Below are positions 12,101-24,100 of a stretch of DNA of 64,000 nt, one piece after another. Position 1 is the stretch's first letter; each line of letters starts with the position of its first letter. The DNA is taken from positions 11,210,001-11,274,000 of the forward strand of contig NC_089739.1 of NCBI RefSeq assembly GCF_035083965.1, read 5' to 3'. The DNA comes from Branchiostoma lanceolatum (Eukaryota > Chordata > Leptocardii > Amphioxiformes > Branchiostomatidae). Under the pieces are notes generated by a model that did no database searches, was not told the DNA's origin, and worked only from the letters and a program-made list of their open reading frames with translations. The translations under genes were made by a program, and so were the position numbers.

Positions 12101-15100
12101 AAAATCATTCATCAGAATAATAGAAGCCACACACCTGTGTCTGCTGAGAGGGAAAAAGTCATTCATCGGTATAATAGAAGCCAAACACCTGTATCTGCTG
12201 AGAGGGAAAAATCATCTATCAGAATAATAGAAGCAAAACACTTGTGTCTACTGAGAGGGAAAAAGTCATTTGATGCATCCAAAGACCCATGAAATCAGAA
12301 CAGCCAGAGTGTAGTGAGTTTGAATTGCTAAAGTGCTTAGGAGTACGTATACATAGCATGATACAAGTGAGTAAGAGGTGCTAAGATTGGCCAGGGTGCA
12401 GTCAGAGGTGCTTAGAATGGCTGAGCGCATTGAGTTACAAGTGTTTGGAATGGCTAGAGTGACTTACAGGTGCTTAGAGTGGCTGGAGTGACTTACAGGT
12501 GCTTAGAATGACTGGAGTGACAGGTGCTTAGAGTGACTGGTGTGGATTACAGGTGCCTAGAGTGGCTGGAGTGACTTACATGTGCTAAGAATGGCTGGAG
12601 TGACTTACAGGTGCTTAGAGTGGCTGGAGTGGAGTGCCTTACAGGTGCTTAGAGTGGCTGGAGTGAAGTGACTTATAGATGCTTAGAGTGGCTGGAGTGG
12701 CGTTGTAAAGAAAATGTACATTTTCACTGAACTTTAACTTCACAGAATGGATGTGTGAAGAAATCATTAATAATCACAACAGGTTTTCCATAATCATTAT
12801 AAGTTCACAATACAGAGGTGACAGTGATAACAGTGAACATAAAGTTACAGTGAAAGAAACAAAATCACAGTAGTTTGAAGTAAATCACAAATGATAAACA
12901 GTTTTCAGTAAATCCTGAGAAAGGGGTTCATTGAGGGAAAAGTGTCACTTTACTTAAGGAATGCCATATTCTTAGGCCCAGTTTTGTGTGAGGAAAATGC
13001 TAAGTTGCTGCATTTGAGAATTTCCCATGTTGGTATCCCTTCTGTTGATAGGCAAGCTAGCAGTCTCTTCTCCTGGAGTGGCTCCGCTGCTTTTCCTCTA
13101 GAATGCAATGTAAATGCTAGATAAATGTAAGGAAATGGATAAATCTAACTTCTAGACCAGATTGTAAAAGACACAGGATTCAGCTCACCCGCAGCAAACG
13201 CTATGGTTATGGACCATGTAACTTGTAGAAATCATTCATCAAAAAATCATTCATCAGAATGATAGAAGCCAAATACCTGTATCTGCTCAAAGAAACAAAA
13301 CATTCATCAGAATAATAGAGGCCTAATACCTGTATCTGCTAAAAAAAAAACATTCATCAGAATAATAGAAGCCAAACACCTGTGTCTGCTAAGAGGGAAA
13401 AACTCATTCATCAGAATAATAGAAGCCAGACACCTGTGTCTGCTGAGAGGGAAAATATCATTCATCAGAATAATAGATTAGCCAAATACCTGTATCTGCT
13501 TGGAGGATAAAAAAATCAATATCATAATTACATGTAGCCAAACATATGTTTCTGCTTGGAGGGAAAAAATATCGTTCATCAGAAGAACAATAGAAACTAA
13601 ATACCTGTGTCTGGTAAGAGGGGAAAAAATAATTAATTAGAACATTAGAAACCAAAAACCCATTACTGCTCAGAGTAAAAACATCATTGAACAGAATAAT
13701 AGAAGCCAAACACCTGTGTCTGCTTGGAGGAAAGATCATGATCATTTGTCAGAACATGCAGACAAACACCTACATCTGCTCAAGGGGTAACAAATCATTT
13801 ATTCGATCATGCATCCAAACACCCAAGTAATCAGAACAGCCAGAGTGTAGTGAGTTTGAATAGCTTAAGTGCTTAGAATGGCCAGAGTACATAGGATGCA
13901 AGTGAGTAAGAGGTGCTAAGATTGGCCTGGGTGCAGTCAGAGGTGCTTAGAATGGCTGGGCGCATTGAGTTACAAGTGCTTGGAATGGCTAGAGTGACTT
14001 ACAGGTGCTTAGAGTGGCTGGAGTGACTTACAGGTGCTTAGAATGACTGGAGTGACAGGTGCTTAGAGTGACTGGTGTGGTTTACAGGTGCTTAGAGTGG
14101 TTGGAGCGACTTACAGGTGCTTAGAATGGCTGGAGTGACTTACAGGTGCTTAGAGTGGCTGGAGTGGAGTGACTTACAGGTGTCAAAAGAGTAGAGGCAT
14201 GCCCTGGTGTGCGATGGTCCAAATCCTTCTGTCTGGAGTTGGTGATTTACTACAAATCACCCAGATGGAGGCCTGGCGAAACCCCGTCTCATATCAGCCA
14301 TACAGTGATTAACACCATTCACCCGGAAGGGCTCCCTTGGAAATCAGTTACATAGTCAACTGAAGGGACCACCCTAAAGATTAATGATACAGGTGCTTAA
14401 AGTGACTGGAGTGCAGTGACGTACATGTGCTTAGAGTGGCTGAGGGACTTACATGTGCTTAGAGTGGCTGTATCGACTTACAGGTGCTTACAATGGCTGG
14501 AGTGACTTACAGGTGCTTACAATGGCTGGGGTGACTTACAGGTGCTTAGAGTGGCTGATGTGATTTACATGTGCTTAGACTGCTGGAGTGTAGGGACTTA
14601 CAGGTGCTTAGAATGGCTTGAGTGCAGTGAGTTGGAAGTGCTCAGTATGGTAAGAGTGCAGTTACTGTAATTCACTTTATCTTCACGGTAGCTTAATTTC
14701 AGGGTGTAAGGAAAATGGACATTTTCACTGAACTTTAACTTTACAGAACGGACATGTGAAGAAATCATTAATAATCACAACAGGTTTTCCATAATTCCAA
14801 AGTTCACAATACAGAGGTGACAGTGATAACAGTGAACATAAAGTTACAGTGAAAGAAACAAAATTACAGTAGTTTTAAGTTTACTACAAATGATAAAACG
14901 TCCTGAGAAAGGGGTTCATTGAGGGAAAAGTGTCACTTAACTTAAGGAATGCCATATTCTTGGGCCCAGTCTTGTGTCAGGAAAATGCTAAGTTGCTGCA
15001 TTTGAGAATTTCCCATGTTGGTATCCCTTCTGTTGATAGGCAAGCTAGCAGTCTCTTCTCCTGGAGTGGCTCCGCTGCTTTTCCTCTAGAATGCAATGTA

Positions 15101-18100
15101 AATGCTAGATAAATGTAAGGAAATGGATAAATCTAACTTCTAGACCAGATTGTAAAAGACACAGGATTCAGCTCACCCGCAGCAAACGCTATGGTTATGG
15201 ACCATGTAACTTGTAGAAACCAGACAGAGCTGAGAGAAGCAAGGGGCCAGCCTCTGGTCTAGTTACGTAGGAAGGTAGACAATTTTGTTTATTTATTTAG
15301 CTTCTATTCCTATCATGTACCACTAAGGATGTACCACATGTACCACCTACCCCAATAATAGCATATTATCATGCAAACAAGCTCCTCATTTTCAAAATAT
15401 ATACATTTGTATATGTTAGTTATCTCCTTCACCCAAATTTCATTACATACTGTTGCAGCTGCTACTACAGGTGGGTCAAGTCGTCCATCCCCATCACCGG
15501 AGATGATGTCCGCCTGGTGGACTTGGACAATAACTGCAGGGCCGCGCTGCAGGCTGCCTCTCCTCTCTGTATCTATAGTAAAACAAGATGGGTTGGCAAA
15601 TATTGAATCTTTCAGACATCTGAAAAATATGAGGAAAAAAAAATTTATACAATCACGTCATATCACCGTCATATGTGCAGTTAGTTTAAGCATCAGTGCA
15701 ATGGCATCTGCCCACAGTAAATACTGCAGAGTAGGTTACTGTGGTAGTGCCATATTAGTAACACCAGACATAGCAGCTAGTACACACTGTGTCATGTCTA
15801 TGTCAAAGTAGAGATGGCGATTCAGGACAATCGGCGATTGTCCTAGGACAATGATGTCAGTGCACTGTTGATAGTGACCTGTAAGTTCCTGAGTTGTGTG
15901 TCTTATGTTTAGTACCTACCCCAAGCCCAGGGCATGAGGGACCCCTCCACCAATGCTTGCCTGTGTTAGTACCTACCCCAAGCCCAGGGACAGAGGGACC
16001 CCTCCACCAAATTGACCAATGCTTGCCTGTGTTAGTACCTACCCCAAGCCCAGGGACTGTGGGGCCCCTCCACCAATGCTAATGCCTGTGTTAGTATGCC
16101 CCAAGCCCTGGGACAGAGGGACCCCTCCACCATGAATGCTTGCCTGTGTTAGTAACCCCAAGCCCTGGGACAGAGGGACCCCTCCACCATGAATGCTTGC
16201 CTGTGTTAGTACCTACCCCAAGCCCTGGGACAGAGGGACCCCTCCACCATGAATGCTTGCCTGTGTTAGTACCTACCCCAAGCCCCGACCCCTCCACCAA
16301 TGCTTGCCTGTGTTAGTACCTACCCCAAGCCCAGGGACTCCTCCACCAATGCTTGCCTGTGTTAGTACTAGTACCTACCCCAAGCCCAGGGACTGAGGGA
16401 CCCCTCCACCAAGGCTTGCCTGTGTTAGTACCTACCCCTGATAAATTAAAGCCCAGGGACTGAGGGACCCCTCCACCAATGCTTGCCTGCGTTAGTACCT
16501 ACCCTAAGCCCAGGGACTGAGGGACCCCTCCACCATTGCTTGCCTGTGTTAGTACCTACCCCAAGCCTAGTCTCCAACCAGACCCAATAGATTGCAAAGA
16601 CCGTATCCAACTGGAAGAAGGAGCTTATAGTGTATGAGACTTGGGTTGGCTATGAAAACTCCTTCTGCCTGTTGGATACGGTCTTTGCCAACCCGTAGGT
16701 CTGCTTGGAGACTACCCCAAGCCCAGGGACAGAGGGACCCCTCCACCATTGCTTGTCTGTGTTAGTACCTACCCCAAGCCCAGGGACTGAGGGACCCCTC
16801 CACTAATGCTTGTCTATGTTAGTTGTGAGTGGCTGGAATTATTTTTTCTGCTTAAGTAGAATATTCCTTAACTTATGCAGACTGACCAAACAAGCCTCAT
16901 TTAAACACCCACGTCCCAGCTGGAGCCTCTCCTCTCCTTGGAGAGTACTGTTACAGTAGTTCATAGAGTTGTTCCATGGTTTGATCGAAATTTCTGGGAT
17001 AGACTATTTGAGTAGGGGACAATTCAATTCACAAATCTGTGACAATTTTGAGACAATTGGAAAATTTTGTCTGTACCATCATTGTAGAACTTCATCCAGC
17101 ATGTTTTCTAAGAACTTTGGAGTAGCTCAAGATAGCCATATGTTGATACTCAAGTCATATTTATATATAGCCTTTTTTTCTCGGGAAACTTCTGGGCCTG
17201 GCATGGGGGCTTCAAAGTCATAAATGATAAAATCCAGTGGGGTGATGTTGGAATACTTAGGCGCACTTTAGACCTACAATGTTATAAGGTCGTACGATCA
17301 TCGTCGTAGGCGACGGTTTTCTTTAGACACACGGTCAGGAAATATCATGGGACCCCCGCGGCGCAGAATTCCATTGATGTGCGCGTGTGACTCAAAGTGA
17401 ACTCTTGCGCTCAAATTCAAAATGGCGGGGGCACCGCTTGTTTTCGTCAAAAGATGAAGCTTTTACTGACTTTGCAACAACTGTTGCCCTGCAGATGAGA
17501 CGTTGAGAACGGTGCTCAACAAAGAAAGAGATTGAGGCTGGTACAGAGACGGACGGGATTTAACCCGAGTTCGTGGCCGCCGCCGGGGATGTCCCGGGGA
17601 TCGAGGAATAGGGGCATACTAGAGAAGTAGCCACTGGTAGCAGCTCGTCGCGCCGGAATAACCGGTTTCGGATGAGAAAAATATGTTTCCATTGCTGACT
17701 GCATGCATATTTACAAAGAAAACGATAGAAAATTTCCTTCCCGGACAGGAAACAGCACGCTGTAGGCTTATTAGCGTATCACCCACTTCCGTCGCCGGCG
17801 ACGATTCTTCTTTAGACGAGAAAAAAACAGCCACAGGCCCCCCCGCTGAACGTCGTGCGACTGGGTCCGAGGTGGTCGCACGACATTTCGAGGATTTCCC
17901 GTTTATTGCCGTCGTACGATTGTTTTGATCGTCTTTAGACGGCCAAAAAATACCGTCGCCAGCGACGTCGCCCACGGCGATGATCGCACGACTCTAAAAT
18001 GTCGTAGGTGTAAAGAGGCCCTTAGTTGTCGGCTGTCCCTTTGTGGGTAGAAGTTACATTTGGATGTTTCATTTCTAGTAAACATTCGATATAAAAGTAA

Positions 18101-21100
18101 AACAGTCCCTTTATAGCAATATAGGAAGGGTGATGGATTGCAGTATTTGCTGTCAAATGTGGTTTCTCTAGTTTGTCTGCTGAACAGAAACACAACACAA
18201 TGGGTGGTCATGTCAGTGGGTGTGAAAACTGTCCTAACTCCAGATGCAAGGTTTCCTTTTGTTTGGTAAGGTTTATGACTCTGATACTTGACACAAGCGT
18301 TGACTTGTTTGGCTGTTTTCTGTATTTTCCCTACAAAATTTCTCATCAACAACAGGGCATTAACCTTACATTAACCAACGGTTCACATCAAAGATAACAA
18401 ACAAGTGGCTGTGAACAAAATTACTCAGAATATACAACAACAACAACAGAATAGAGACTCTGAGATGCTCATTTTGTTCTTGTCAAGATCCCCCACAGCC
18501 TCTACTAGTTTAGCACAAGGAGGAAGATTACTTTATACGCCTTTTTTCAACATGGCCAGGAGGTTTCAGAGAATAGTATCTGAAGAGCCATGACATACAT
18601 TTCTTTATTGATTCTTTTTTTCCTTCAGATATCTTTTCAAAGCAGGGTATTTACAAGCTGAGCCATCAACTTGTTAGATAAAAACTAATAGTATATCTTT
18701 GTAGCTGATATCGTAGATGGGACCATTATTTTGGCGCAACACAACAACCTCAAAATATGGGGTTTTATCATACATCTGAATGCGGTTTTGATCATACTGT
18801 GCATTTTGAAATATCAGTTTTGTACATACCTGTAAACAGCTGTCACAGAAGTCTGGCTGTGAGTCTAGAACATTCCAACCGTTCCGTTTCAACCCCACAA
18901 ATTATCTGGAGATTATTATTAAAGTGGCGCTTGTGACCTGTACAAGACAGAAGATGTAAAGTTACACATTCAGGTTCTCCCTAAACAAAAACTTCAAGGT
19001 TTGGAACAGGTTTTATATCCGGCTAAGATAATGCATGCTGTCTGTGTGATGTGAGGTCTAACGGACAAATATCTCTTTGTTTGTCTGTTTTATGACCTAC
19101 TAGTATGCAAGGCAGCAGTTGTATCATCAGTACTATGATTCAAAAATCCTTGCTTTGGTCTAATTTTCGTCTCATAATGCGACATGGCGCTAGCCGCAGC
19201 GACTTAGCCTCTACCAGGCTCCGCGGATGGCTGGGAAAATAGTAGAAATCGGCCAAATAGAGTCAAAAGTATGCCAAGGGTACTCCGCTATATACTGGGA
19301 AGCTCCGTGGGTCTCCTATTGAGCTTCCCATGGCATACTTTTCACTCTATTTGCCGATTTCTACTATTTTCCCAGCGATCCGCGGAGCCTGGTAGAGGCT
19401 AAGCGGCGACTGTTGGAGGGCTTCTTCTAGTAGAGTAGAGTAGAGTAGAGTCTTGCAGTCTTATACATTAGCAGTAAAAAAAAGCCCCCCAATAGTCGCC
19501 GCGGCTATCATGTCGCCATGTTTATTTGACTTGAATAACAGTTCACAGTTACAGTTAGTTACCCCTCAGCGATACCCCTCCTCTAGGGGTTGTTAGAGGG
19601 TATCACAAAGAAAGAAAGAAAGAAGATCAAAGAAAGTTAAGAGCAAACATAAACATAAACTTACCGTCAGATAGGAGCTGTGGCGATACAACGTGCATTC
19701 CCCTGTCGCGTCGGTTCCTAACATGCCACGACATGTGCTTGTGTGCATGTTTGTGTGACGAACGGTTTCACACCTCGCGCCAGTGGACATGAAAGGTCGG
19801 GGGTCACCCTCGTTCCCAGGACTCCACGTAACCAGGGAGCTGGAGTAACCTCAGTTTAGCGTCAGATATTAGACATATGGTCTGAATAGAGTATATAGAG
19901 TCTTCATGGGGGATCTTGACGACGCTTTAACATTAAATTCACCATGATGGAAACATTTAACTCAGTATTAAATGGTAATAAAAATCTGTGAGAGTTTCGA
20001 GATCTTTCGAGAACGAGTTCATCGGATTGTTCCATGTATTCATGGGGAGTCAATCAAAACTAATCAGCAAAGAACCTGATCCGGACGCTAAAGTTGTTGC
20101 CTTGTAATATTTTGGCACTCTCCAAGCAGAAGTTAATGGGGGGAAGATTGTTACCTTCTTGTCTTGTACCCCAAAGGGGGCTGCGGACGCAAAATGGGGC
20201 ATATGAAAAAAGGTATAAGTTATAATCTTCCCCACCAACATCTGCTTGGAAAGGAAGTTTTTGGCTATCTGCCTAGCCGTGGCGACTAACGAAGGGAGTT
20301 TTTGCTTGATATTACATATACTATCCCTTATATGTAATATCAAGCAAAAACTCCCTTCGTTAGTCGCCACGGCTAGCTATCTGCCCTGCTTTCGAGACCT
20401 AACGTAGCACAAGGTACCACTCCAGTTATGGTGCGCTACCAATTGTGGTCCACTTTGGGTCTTGTCGATGTGTATTTTGCTAAAGGTAGTTTTTATAAGC
20501 AATAAAGAACGTCATAAATATGATCCTTAGTCATGCCTCTCCTTATACAAAGCAATGAATTAGGTTTACGCCCAGCGACAAAACAGAATAAACTCCTGAA
20601 CCTGTAACAGCAAGTTACCAAGAACCGTCGCGGTGGCGCAGTCCTGGGTTCAAATCCGGGGTCCCCTGATTTGTCTCGTTGACGTTGTGCCCTTGGGAAA
20701 GGCACTTTACACGACTTTCCCCACTTTACACGACTTTCCCCACTCAGGTGAAAATTAGTACCCTAAGTTAAGCCCCGGTTACACATAGCCGAACATTAGC
20801 CTCCGTTGCAGTCCTTCCCACTAGCAATTTTTTAGCGATTTTTTAAGCGATTTTATTGGGGGGGGGGGGGGGGGGGGGCTCACAGCGGTAACAGGATCCC
20901 AAGCAGATACGGGGACTCAAGCAGATACGCCCCCCCCCAATAAAATGGCAAAAAAAATCGCTAGAAATCGCTAGTGGGAAGGACTGCAACGGAGGCTAGC
21001 CGAACATGGCCTCCCGACTCTCTCCCGACCATGGTTAGAGTTATTCGGTGGCTAGGTGGGCTGGTGTTCAGCTGAGTCGGCTGGTGTTCGGCTGGTGTTC

Positions 21101-24100
21101 GGCTGAGTCGGCTGGTGTTCGGCTGCGCCAGCCGAATGTTTTGAAAATTTCAAAACATTCGGCTCTGCAGCTGGACGGAGCCGGAGGGTCTGGAATGGGT
21201 TGGCGGTGTTCGGCACGGTCGGCTAGTGTTCGGCTGGTCACGGTTCGGGAGTAATTCAGCAGTAAAATTGGAATCTTAACCACGCTATAACTACTGCTGA
21301 ATAACTCTCAACAAGGTCGTAGATAAATTTCTGCTAACTCATTCCCAACCAAACTGACTACTACCAGAACATGGGCGAATCACCCCCGACCTTCACACGA
21401 CCATGAATAGAGACGAAAGCTAAAAGCCTTTTTTAAGCCGAACGTGATCCGAATTTGATGTTAACAACATAGAAGAATGGATTATTTTGATTAAAAAGGA
21501 AAATCACCCCTCTTTTGAAAGTCGCTGAATATGTCTATTTCAATTCGTGAGAGGGTTAGCAACCGGCCGGGAGGTAGTCAGGAAAGATTCGGCTAGAGGT
21601 CGGGTTGGTTGGGAGTACGGGTTAGAAAGCCTTCGGGGCTCAGTCTGTTACTGGTTAGGAGATGGTTGCTCGGCGTATGTTCGGCTCAAGTTCGGCGCCA
21701 AAAATAGGCGTGGCCTAAAAACTGGTCAGACAACTCCCGAACTACCGCCGACCTGGGTCGGCTAGCGTTCGGGAGCCATGTTCGGCTATGTGTAATGCTT
21801 GGGTCACATTTCCTATCCGGGGCCCGGCCGGGCAGTCTTTGAGCGCGTTAATTATGATATAAAAGACAACGAAAGGCACAAAACGTACCAAAAATTATTT
21901 GAGTGCATATCTTGTGCATATTCATTGAGATCCACTTTGATTTTTTGCTTCCGCAAACAGCCCGGCCAGGCCCCGGCTGGGAAATGTGAACCTAGCATAA
22001 ACCGGGGCTTCAAGCTTCTATTAAAGGACGTCCCTCGGATAGGACGTTAAATGGAGGTCCCGTGTTTGAGGATTTCTTTGAGGAGAGCTGACAAAGTAGC
22101 TGACATTAAATCTTTCTTTCACATTCAAGCTATGGCGAGTCGAGATTTGAAAGTCTTTAAGCCCTTCTCTCACTGAGCTGCGGCACTGTGGCGGTAGCGT
22201 GCGAATGGCTGCCGCCGCACTGCCGTGCACAAACCTCGGCGTACCGTCCTAGTGACGTCCCAGTGCCGTTCCAGTGCCGGTCCACTACCGCCAGCGTGCC
22301 AGTTAAAATAGCGATTTTTTTTTTTAAATTTAAAAAAAGAACCGCAAATGGCAAAGTGCCGCGCGCACGCCGAAATTAAAGCTTGCCGGGAGCTTACCGG
22401 GAGCTCACCGCGACCACAAGTGTGTAAAAAGTGATATGTCAGTTTCAAGGTAATAAGTATATTCTATAACATGTTACCTTTGTTGCACCAAGTGTCATAA
22501 GTGAAAGTCCATTTATCCTTTGAAATCAATTTGTGATGCACTTGTATGACTTTACATTGTATTTTGATTCATTGACAGCACTGCGATTTCTGATTAATTG
22601 ACTACCATCAAACTACAATCGGTCTATCTCCCTAGCTATTGATCTGTTTAAGAGTTTGGTTCAACCCATTTTACTGCGTTGTAGTGAGGTTGAGGATTGT
22701 AGCTGTAAATGTTCTCATCTTTTCATTGGAATATTGCTTAATCCCACTGAAAATTAGATCTCTGCATTGTACATTTATTCCAGTACGGAAGTTGATAGAA
22801 TGCGAGTTAGTCGCTTAAGAAAGAAATCAGACCCCTCGTCTACCTGTACTCGACCTGATCTTTTGCCATTCAAAAAAATACAGCGATAAACTGAACTTGA
22901 TATACCAGTAAGACACTCAGTGACTGTATCGCAAATTGTACTCAATGTCTCGCCGTAAGGGATGAATAAGGAGAATTCCTATTGATCGTTGACAGTCAAA
23001 CACAGTTGATTAGATACTCTCGCTAAGATTGTATAAGTTACCTACTGACAGGATTATTTTTTAAAAAACACGACACTTCAGTCGAAGAAGAACATTACTG
23101 GGTTATTCACGTTCAGGATATACTATGTAGACATGTTTGACTTAACCCCGCAGTTAATGCCAACCGTTTTGGAAATACATTTAAAGAACGTCTGGAAGAC
23201 ACGATTCTCCCTGGCTGGAGGGAACCACTTAGAAATATCAGTGGGCTCTCACTGGGATGCGGCACCGCGGTGGCACTGCGGCGGCACTACGGCGGCACTG
23301 CGGCGGCAGCTCATGACGGCACCGTCGCGAATTTTTCACCAATTTTCATTTGCACTCTCACTGACGTGCGGCGCATTTGAAGCCCAGATGAGCAAGTTAT
23401 TGAATTTATTGAATGAACTTTATTGCTAGACATAAACGTACATGGTACAATGTAGGGTAGTAAACAATCATTACATCATCATCTCACAGCAATAATCACA
23501 TTCATCACATTCAAGCCTTTGATACTGTACATAGAGGAAATATGTTGAAGATTAAGGCATATGGTATTCCTGATCAACTGATGGAAGCCATAGCCAGCAT
23601 GTACCAGGGCACAAAGACAAAAGTCATCTCCCCTGATGGTGAAACTGAACTCTTTGACTTGTATGCAGGGGTGCTACAGGGGGACACACTAGCTCCATAT
23701 CAGGCTGTTTATGATTGTTGTTGATCTGCAATGGATGTCACTTGAATACAGAAGAACAACGTCCAGACTTTGCATGATGTACAAAATGACTAATAAACCT
23801 GTAGACGTACAGACTGATAAGTATCTAATGGCAGCTCAGAAGAGGACTTGAAATCGCCATGCTTTTAATTACCAGAGTTATCAGCCAAGGATTGATGTGT
23901 TAAAAAATTCGCATTTTTCGAGAACCATATTAGAATGGAACTCGTTGTCATCAAGTACTGTAGGAGCATCTTCACTAAGTAGCTTTAAAGAACGGTTGCA
24001 GTCTGATATGCAAAGACTATGTGTAACAGACCGTTCGGTGTAACATAACCAGCTGCTGTCGCGCCGCGTGCCTGCGAAGCTGGTGTGTTGCGCCTAATGG

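Larger units (their letters stand above)
12280..15218. repeat. Tandem segmental duplication (two ~0.95-1.4-kb blocks)
   Basis: Block 1 (about 12280-13220) and block 2 (about 13800-15218) share the same order: spacer starting near ATCAGAACAGCCAGAGTGTA, 29-bp array, then ~500 bp of nearly identical unique DNA ending at CCATGTAACTTGTAGAAA. A second, degenerate 54-bp array (13230-13790) lies between them. The same 60-codon open frame occurs in each (12942-13124, 14930-15112) but has no recognisable domain and is most simply part of the duplicated repeat. Confidence 0.9.
20770..22011. mobile_element. Outer TIR element B of a three-level nest
   Basis: The right end, read inverted, is AAGCCCCGGTTTATGCTAGG followed by TTCACATTTCC. 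The left end is the same sequence split by element A: AAGCCCCGGTT at 20770-20780, then AATGCTTGGGTCACATTTCC from about 21794. Removing A restores a contiguous matching TIR. Its TIR resembles that of the element at 46171-47856. Confidence 0.8.

Noticed and set aside
8977-12227. Many open frames of 60-190 codons on both strands with 18-residue repeats
   Set aside because: They follow from the 54-bp repeat period. The reading frame shifts with each 53-bp unit, and both strands are equally open.
8700-12275. CRISPR-like array because of regular repeats
   Set aside because: Units are contiguous with no unique spacers, in a eukaryotic intron; it is a minisatellite.
12942-15112. Identical 60-codon open frames at 12942 and 14930
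   Set aside because: They lie in the duplicated unique block, have no domain, no splice context, and no evidence of selection beyond recent duplication.
18830-18905. Exon-like segment on the minus strand with a good donor (QPDFCDSCLQ then GTATGT)
   Set aside because: The only nearby acceptor places an in-frame TAA at the exon start, and no ATG is available.
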